A stretch of 12,143 bases of DNA from Chitinophaga pinensis (GTDB lineage Bacteria; Bacteroidota; Bacteroidia; Chitinophagales; Chitinophagaceae). The position numbers and the translations under genes are program-made. Location: positions 1 to 12,143 of the forward strand of contig CAMCBE010000022.1 of NCBI GenBank assembly GCA_945872805.1, given 5' to 3'. Below are positions 7,736-12,143 of the stretch, one piece after another. Each line of letters starts with the position of its first letter. Position 1 is the stretch's first letter. The notes beneath the pieces were generated by a model. The model was not told the DNA's origin and searched no databases. It saw nothing but the letters and a program-made list of their open reading frames with translations.

Positions 7736-8179
7736 TTAATCATTTTTTATGGATGCAACACGAATTGTCCTACTCGCTTCTCCATCATAATCAAGTCGAA
7801 TTTTAATGAACTCATCAGGAAATATGGATGGAACACGTTGAGGCCATTCTACAAAACAACGTTTCCCGCTATATAGGCATTCTTCAATACCTGCTCGTCT
7901 TGCCTCATCTTCATCTTCCATCCTATAAAGATCTATGTGAAAAAGGCTAGAATTCAAGCCTTCAAGCAAGTAAGCGTATTCATTTATAATTGCGAATGTA
8001 GGACTACTCACAGGATCAGTAACACCAAGTTGCTTACACAACTCACTGATTAAGGTAGTTTTCCCTGCCCCCATTTCACCCTCAAAGGCCCACACCTTGA
8101 TTCCTGCAGCTACTGCTATTAACTCAGCCGCAAGAGTTGGCAAATCACTTAAACCATACTGTCTCTCTAGTACTACCAT
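7736..8179 (-). CDS. tsaE: tRNA threonylcarbamoyladenosine biosynthesis ATPase TsaE
   Basis: A 147-aa P-loop ATPase that works with TsaB and TsaD to make the t6A37 modification of ANN-decoding tRNAs. The Walker A loop is GEMGAGKT at 34-41, followed by SSPTFAIINEY, the conserved HIDLYR at 81-86, and FVEWP at 109-113 containing the acidic residue and Trp typical of TsaE. The length is normal. It heads a minus-strand run with ald (21 nt gap) and the nucleotidyltransferase, and is divergent from the copper ATPase gene. The start at 8179 is backed by a -7-like element (8194-8187, minus) seven bases before the ATG. No Shine-Dalgarno sequence is visible. Confidence 0.94.
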   Translation of the reverse strand: MVVLERQYGLSDLPTLAAELIAVAAGIKVWAFEGEMGAGKTTLISELCKQLGVTDPVSSPTFAIINEYAYLLEGLNSSLFHIDLYRMEDEDEARRAGIEECLYSGKRCFVEWPQRVPSIFPDEFIKIRLDYDGEASRTIRVASIKND

Positions 8180-8186
8180 CGTAATG

Positions 8187-8194
8187 CGAAGATA
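8187..8194 (-). promoter_or_regulatory. Probable -7 promoter element for tsaE
   Basis: Read on the minus strand this is TATCTTCG, matching TAnnTTTG except for one T to C. It is followed by cattacg and then the ATG at 8179. The 14 bases from 8195 to 8182 (TTATCTTCGCATTA) match the gltX start region at 1156-1169 in 13 positions, which strengthens the call. I see no clear -33 TTG at standard spacing. Confidence 0.45.
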
Positions 8195-8245
8195 ATGTGA
8201 TTCATGAAGAGGTAAAGCATACTCAAGTTAATACTATTAATTACC

Positions 8246-8275
8246 TAAAAAAGCATTGTCAATAATGCTTTTTTA
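8246..8275. repeat. Perfect 12-bp inverted repeat in the tsaE / copper ATPase divergent region
   Basis: TAAAAAAGCATT (8246-8257) and AATGCTTTTTTA (8264-8275) are exact reverse complements around a 6-base spacer (gtcaat). It looks like a bidirectional A/T-flanked intrinsic terminator, but it lies outside both predicted transcripts: tsaE is read leftward from about 8180 and the ATPase rightward from about 8320. It therefore ends roughly 45 bases upstream of the predicted ATPase transcription start, a place where a regulator could bind. Either an operator-like site or the end of an unseen small RNA is possible. Confidence 0.55.
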
Positions 8276-8309
8276 CATTTTCAAGGAGAGGAAATGCTGG
8301 TATATTCAG

Positions 8310-8317
8310 TAAATTTA
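8310..8317 (+). promoter_or_regulatory. Probable -7 promoter element for the copper ATPase gene
   Basis: TAAATTTA matches TAnnTTTG at all fixed positions but the last. It is followed by catt and the ATG at 8322, exactly the spacing seen at gltX. This predicts a leaderless or nearly leaderless mRNA. No clear -33 TTG is present. Confidence 0.4.
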
Positions 8318-8321
8318 CATT

Positions 8322-10439
8322 ATGGAGAAAATACAATGGAAAGTTGGTGGAATGACCTGTGGCAATTGCGCACTCACCATCAACAAGTTTCTCGAAAAAC
8401 AAGGCATGCAAAACATCAAGGTAAATCCGATTGATGGTGATGTATCCTTTGAAATAGTCGAAAACATTGCTCCAAGTTCCCTAGTAAAAGGGATTCATGA
8501 TCTTGGCTATGAAGTCATTAAGCAAAATAATATTGAGACTCCTAAAAAAAGAAAAATTCTTTCTACACATGTTGAACGATTCTTTTTTTGTTTGCCTTTT
8601 ACCTTAACCCTTATGCTTCACATGTTGGAACGGTGGATACATATCCATTGGCTTATGAATCCGTGGATTCAACTTGCCATCTGTATCCCTGTATATGTTG
8701 TTGGAATGGCATACTTCGGAAAGAGTGCAATAAAAAGTTTGAAAAATGGCATCCCAAACATGAATGTTCTAATTACCATTGGAGCCTCAGCAGCATTCAT
8801 CTATAGTCTTATCGGATCATTCATTGGCCAAGCAGAAGGCTTTCTATTTTACGAAACTGCTGCTACGATCATTACGCTAGTATTTTTAGGCAACTACCTG
8901 GAAGAGGCATCAATCAATTCTACCCAAACTGCCTTAAAAGCCTTGGTGCGATCTCAGAAAGTCATGGCAAACATGATTGCATTTGATGAAAATCATCAAG
9001 AAGTCATCTTCCCCATTGAAAATACTCAACTTAAGGTTGGCGATTTGATTTTGATTAGAACAGGTGAACAAGTGCCAATCGATTGTAAAATTTTATGGGG
9101 AGAAGGACATGTAAATGAGGCCTTACTTACAGGAGAAAGTGCTCCAATACATAAATTTCAGAAAGACAAACTCATAGGTGGGAGCATCATTGAGTCAGGA
9201 CAAATCAAAGCTCAAGTCACTGCAGTTGGAGACGATACGGTATTGTCTGGAATTTTAAATTTAGTTAAACAAGCACAGGGTGAAAAACCCCCCATACAAA
9301 ACTTAGCAGATAAAATTAGCGCCATATTTGTTCCAGTGGTTTTGGGAATTGGTCTAATCACATTTATCGCAAATTATATTTACCTGGATGAATTCACTCC
9401 TGCGCTAATGAGGAGTATTGCAGTACTGGTAATTGCCTGTCCATGTGCCATGGGATTAGCCACACCAGCTGCTATCGCTGTTGGACTTGGTCGTGCTGCC
9501 CGATCTGGCATCCTCTTTCGAAATGCTAAAAGCTTAGAAAATTTCCGCACAATCAAACAGGTTGTTTTTGATAAAACAGGGACACTTACTACCGGATCTT
9601 TTACCTTATCGGACCATAAAATATTCGATACAAATGAAGATGAATGGTCTAAAGTTGTGTATTCATTAGAAAAATATTCTACCCATCCAATCGCACAATG
9701 TATTACAAAAGCTTTCAGAACAAAAGAAGAACTAAAATGGCAAACTACCGAGGAAGTGAAAGGCATAGGCATGAAAGCAACTGATAAGGAAGGAAATGTC
9801 TATTGGGCTGGCTCATACAAAATTGCCAACGCGCTAACAGAAGAAAATAATCACAATGTATATATTCTAAAAAACGATACCCTTATAGGATGGATTGATG
9901 TGATTGATGAGATAAGGCCTGAAGCAAAAGAAATCATAGACTACCTAAAAAGCAAGCAGATAAAAACAATCCTACTCAGTGGAGACCGTAAAGAAAAGTG
10001 CGATAATCTAGCTGCATTACTTGGAATTGATGAAGTGAAATCCGAACAGAGCCCATCTGAAAAACTAGAAACAATAGCCGCTTTAAATGCAATGGTACCA
10101 ACTGCGATGGTGGGTGATGGCATTAACGATGCTCCAGCCCTAGCTAAAGCTACAATAGGTATCTCTCTGAGTGATGCCTCCCAATTAGCTATACAGAGTG
10201 CACAAGTAGTATTGATGAATCAAGGCCTTAAAAAACTACCCCTTGCATTAGGCTTAGGAAAGAACACTTACCTAACTATCAAACAAAATCTATTTTGGGC
10301 GTTTTTCTACAACGTAATAGCCATTCCAATTGCAGCTTTTGGTTTTCTTACTCCAACCTTTGGAGCGTTAGTAATGGGGTTGAGTGATGTTGTACTAGCC
10401 ATTAATTCTGTTAGATTGTTTTTTAAGAAAGTAATTTGA
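8322..10439 (+). CDS. copA: Copper-type P1B ATPase (heavy-metal exporter)
   Basis: A 705-aa inner-membrane pump that exports monovalent copper (or silver) at the cost of ATP. One N-terminal HMA metal-binding domain carries GMTCGNC (10-16; Cys13 and Cys16). Hydrophobic segments lie near 88-102, 115-130, 147-169, 174-192, 332-352 and 362-382, with two more after 655. Actuator TGES is at 270-273, the membrane metal site CPC at 373-375, the phosphorylated Asp417 in DKTGTLT, the HP dipeptide at 455-456, and GDGINDAP at 598-605. The copper-selective residues in the late membrane helices are Tyr663-Asn664 and Met685 with Ser688; the second serine of the usual MxxSS is Asp689. CPC plus Tyr-Asn and Met/Ser argue for Cu(I) rather than Zn or Cd. 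No copper chaperone or regulator gene is adjacent. recQ follows after 15 nt on the same strand. Confidence 0.93.
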   Translation: MEKIQWKVGGMTCGNCALTINKFLEKQGMQNIKVNPIDGDVSFEIVENIAPSSLVKGIHDLGYEVIKQNNIETPKKRKILSTHVERFFFCLPFTLTLMLHMLERWIHIHWLMNPWIQLAICIPVYVVGMAYFGKSAIKSLKNGIPNMNVLITIGASAAFIYSLIGSFIGQAEGFLFYETAATIITLVFLGNYLEEASINSTQTALKALVRSQKVMANMIAFDENHQEVIFPIENTQLKVGDLILIRTGEQVPIDCKILWGEGHVNEALLTGESAPIHKFQKDKLIGGSIIESGQIKAQVTAVGDDTVLSGILNLVKQAQGEKPPIQNLADKISAIFVPVVLGIGLITFIANYIYLDEFTPALMRSIAVLVIACPCAMGLATPAAIAVGLGRAARSGILFRNAKSLENFRTIKQVVFDKTGTLTTGSFTLSDHKIFDTNEDEWSKVVYSLEKYSTHPIAQCITKAFRTKEELKWQTTEEVKGIGMKATDKEGNVYWAGSYKIANALTEENNHNVYILKNDTLIGWIDVIDEIRPEAKEIIDYLKSKQIKTILLSGDRKEKCDNLAALLGIDEVKSEQSPSEKLETIAALNAMVPTAMVGDGINDAPALAKATIGISLSDASQLAIQSAQVVLMNQGLKKLPLALGLGKNTYLTIKQNLFWAFFYNVIAIPIAAFGFLTPTFGALVMGLSDVVLAINSVRLFFKKVI

Positions 10440-10454
10440 TGCTAAAAAACTAAA

Positions 10455-12143
10455 ATGACCCCAAAGGAAATCCTAAAAACATATTGGGGCCATGATTCAT
10501 TTAGGCCATTACAAGAAGAAATTATTACTTCTATCTTAGACGGGAGGGATGCATTAGCAGTCCTACCAACTGGTGGAGGTAAATCAATTTGTTTTCAAGT
10601 ACCGGCGTTAACGAAGCCGGGGTGCTGTCTAGTTATATCACCCCTTATTGCACTCATGGAAGACCAAGTGCAAAATTTACGAAATATGAATATCCCTGCA
10701 GCAGCTATTGTTTCCGGGATATCACATCATGAAATAGCTGAAATACTAAGAGCCGGACTTGATGATGAATTAAAATTCATTTATGTTTCACCAGAAAGAC
10801 TAGAAGCAAGATCGTTTGTTGAACGAATTAGTCAATTACCCATAACCTTAATAGCGGTAGATGAAGCGCATTGCATTTCGCAATGGGGATATGACTTCAG
10901 ACCTTCTTATCTCAATATTGCCAAAATAAGAGAACAGTTCGAACAGGTCCCCCTTATCGCACTAACTGCCTCTGCAACAGAATTGGTAAAAAAAGATATC
11001 ATAGAAAAACTAAGGATGGAGAAAGCTGAAACTTTCATGACATCTTTTAACAGAAAAAACCTAATCTATCAGGCAGAATTTTGCTTAGACAAAATAAATA
11101 GAATCAAATCTATACTTGATACAGTTCATGGAAGTGGCATTATTTATTGCAAGACCAGAAGGAATACTAAAGAATTATCAGACTTACTCAATCAGCTGGG
11201 CATCAATTGCGATTACTATCATGCAGGGCTGAGCCAAGAGGCAAGAAAAGAAAAGCAAGAGAAATGGATTATTGGAACAACACGCATTATGATTTGCACC
11301 AATGCATTTGGAATGGGAATTGATAAATCCAATGTGCGCCTAGTAATTCATGCTGACATTCCAGATTGCCTAGAAAATTATTATCAAGAAGCCGGCAGAG
11401 CTGGAAGAGATGGGAATGAATCATATGCCATTTTGCTCTATAATGAAAGTGAATTAGCAGAATTAAAAAATCAACCAACAATCAGATTTCCCGAAATCAA
11501 GACAATTAGAACAGTCTATCAAGCGTTAGCAAATTATTTTCAAATACCAACAGGATTAGGTGCCAATGAGTCATTTGATTTTAACCTAGAAGACTTTACT
11601 AAAAAGTTCAAACTAACCATCAACGAAGTCATCTATTCCTTACAGGCGTTGAAACAAGAGCGGATTATTTCCTACATGGAGCAAGTCTTCAAGCCATCCT
11701 TAATTCAATTCACGTCTACTAAATCAGACCTGAATGAATTTGAAAAAAATAATCCAATCGGTGACGAAGTTATTAAATGTCTATTGAGAACGTACAGCGG
11801 AATTTTTGATATTCCAGTTCGAATTGATGAAATGCAGTTAGCCAGTATACTAAAAATGAATTATGCCTTTTTAATTACACAACTTGATTTTTTAAATAAA
11901 AATAATATCATTGAATATTCACCTCGAAGGGAAACCCCACAAATTGTTTATTTACAAAACAGAATAAAGACAGAGGAGCTTACCCTTAACTACGAAAATT
12001 ACCTAAAAAGAAAGAACCAATTCATAGAAAGAATAAATGCAATGATTAACTATTGCAATTCGCAAACATGTAGATCTACTTATATTGGAAATTACTTTGG
12101 CGATTTGACAATAGTTGAATGTGACAAATGTGATAATTGTACT
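10455..12143 (+). CDS. recQ: RecQ-family ATP-dependent DNA helicase (3' end outside window)
   Basis: The frame is open for 563 codons from the ATG to the window edge with no stop, so the gene continues beyond it. It unwinds DNA 3'-5' in recombination and repair. Superfamily 2 motifs in order: FRPLQ (16-20), Walker A LPTGGGKS (37-44), DEAH at 136-139 within the RecQ-typical VDEAHCISQWGYDFRPSY, ALTASAT (169-175), IIYCKTRRNT (229-238), TNAFGMGIDK (282-291), and the arginine-finger motif QEAGRAGRDG (311-320). After the core, about 345-525 is a helical, winged-helix-like stretch. Only then comes the zinc-binding cysteine set Cys539 (in TCR), Cys556, Cys559 and Cys562. This matches the shorter RecQ type common in Bacteroidota rather than the E. 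coli layout. Whether an HRDC domain follows is not visible. It is 15 nt after copA, so read-through is likely; no promoter of its own is evident. Confidence 0.93.
   Translation, partial: MTPKEILKTYWGHDSFRPLQEEIITSILDGRDALAVLPTGGGKSICFQVPALTKPGCCLVISPLIALMEDQVQNLRNMNIPAAAIVSGISHHEIAEILRAGLDDELKFIYVSPERLEARSFVERISQLPITLIAVDEAHCISQWGYDFRPSYLNIAKIREQFEQVPLIALTASATELVKKDIIEKLRMEKAETFMTSFNRKNLIYQAEFCLDKINRIKSILDTVHGSGIIYCKTRRNTKELSDLLNQLGINCDYYHAGLSQEARKEKQEKWIIGTTRIMICTNAFGMGIDKSNVRLVIHADIPDCLENYYQEAGRAGRDGNESYAILLYNESELAELKNQPTIRFPEIKTIRTVYQALANYFQIPTGLGANESFDFNLEDFTKKFKLTINEVIYSLQALKQERIISYMEQVFKPSLIQFTSTKSDLNEFEKNNPIGDEVIKCLLRTYSGIFDIPVRIDEMQLASILKMNYAFLITQLDFLNKNNIIEYSPRRETPQIVYLQNRIKTEELTLNYENYLKRKNQFIERINAMINYCNSQTCRSTYIGNYFGDLTIVECDKCDNCT

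Noticed and set aside
9380..9772. A 130-codon minus-strand open frame inside the copper ATPase gene
   Set aside because: It lies wholly opposite the highly conserved CPC/DKTGT region; the open frame is a by-product of that coding sequence.
10432..10438. TAATTTG before recQ as a possible promoter
   Set aside because: It is one base short of the TAnnTTTG spacing and is fully explained as the end of the ATPase coding sequence.
1..12143. A defence, mobile or other novel multi-gene system
   Set aside because: All genes have clear housekeeping families. No integrase, transposase, toxin-antitoxin pair, CRISPR repeat or unrecognised gene cluster is visible. RecQ here sits next to a metal pump and not with nuclease or defence partners, though the sequence after 12143 is unseen.

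Overview
The window is ordinary chromosomal DNA from a member of the Bacteroidota. Four things suggest this: a secreted protein ending in a type IX secretion (T9SS) sorting domain, start-proximal promoters of the TAnnTTTG type, almost no Shine-Dalgarno sequences, and Bacteroidota-like versions of GltX, RecQ and the copper ATPase. The DNA is AT-rich and densely coding. No gap exceeds 300 bases. I see no tRNA, rRNA, CRISPR array, insertion sequence, phage gene or attachment site.

Layout. (1) Positions 2-1051, +: the 3' end of a secreted protein, cut by the window edge, with a PPC-type domain and a C-terminal sorting domain; the upstream residues resemble reprolysin-like metallopeptidases. (2) Positions 1052-1168: a spacer with two adjacent hairpins and a consensus promoter almost touching the gltX start. 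(3) Positions 1169-3911, +: a tight three-gene run of gltX, a free-standing methylmalonyl-CoA-mutase-type B12-binding subunit, and an enoyl-CoA hydratase. (4) Positions 3967-5367, +: fumC with its own promoter; its correct start lies downstream of the longest open frame. (5) Positions 8179-5420, -: tsaE, ald and a sugar-phosphate nucleotidyltransferase, all in one direction and converging on fumC. (6) Positions 8180-8321: a divergent promoter region holding a 12-bp perfect inverted repeat. (7) Positions 8322-12143, +: a copper-type P1B ATPase followed after 15 nt by recQ, which runs off the right edge.

The genes are mainly housekeeping: translation (gltX, tsaE), central and acyl-CoA metabolism (B12 subunit, enoyl-CoA hydratase, fumC, ald), envelope sugar activation (nucleotidyltransferase), metal export (ATPase) and DNA repair (recQ). 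The B12 subunit and hydratase point to acyl-CoA metabolism that could feed succinyl-CoA towards the fumarase step, but the mutase large subunit is not here.

I found no convincing new multi-gene system. The most useful observations are at the level of expression: three genes (gltX, tsaE, the copper ATPase) carry a -7-like promoter element only 4-7 nt before the start codon, which predicts leaderless or nearly leaderless mRNAs. Next come the twin hairpin before gltX and the inverted repeat upstream of the copper ATPase.
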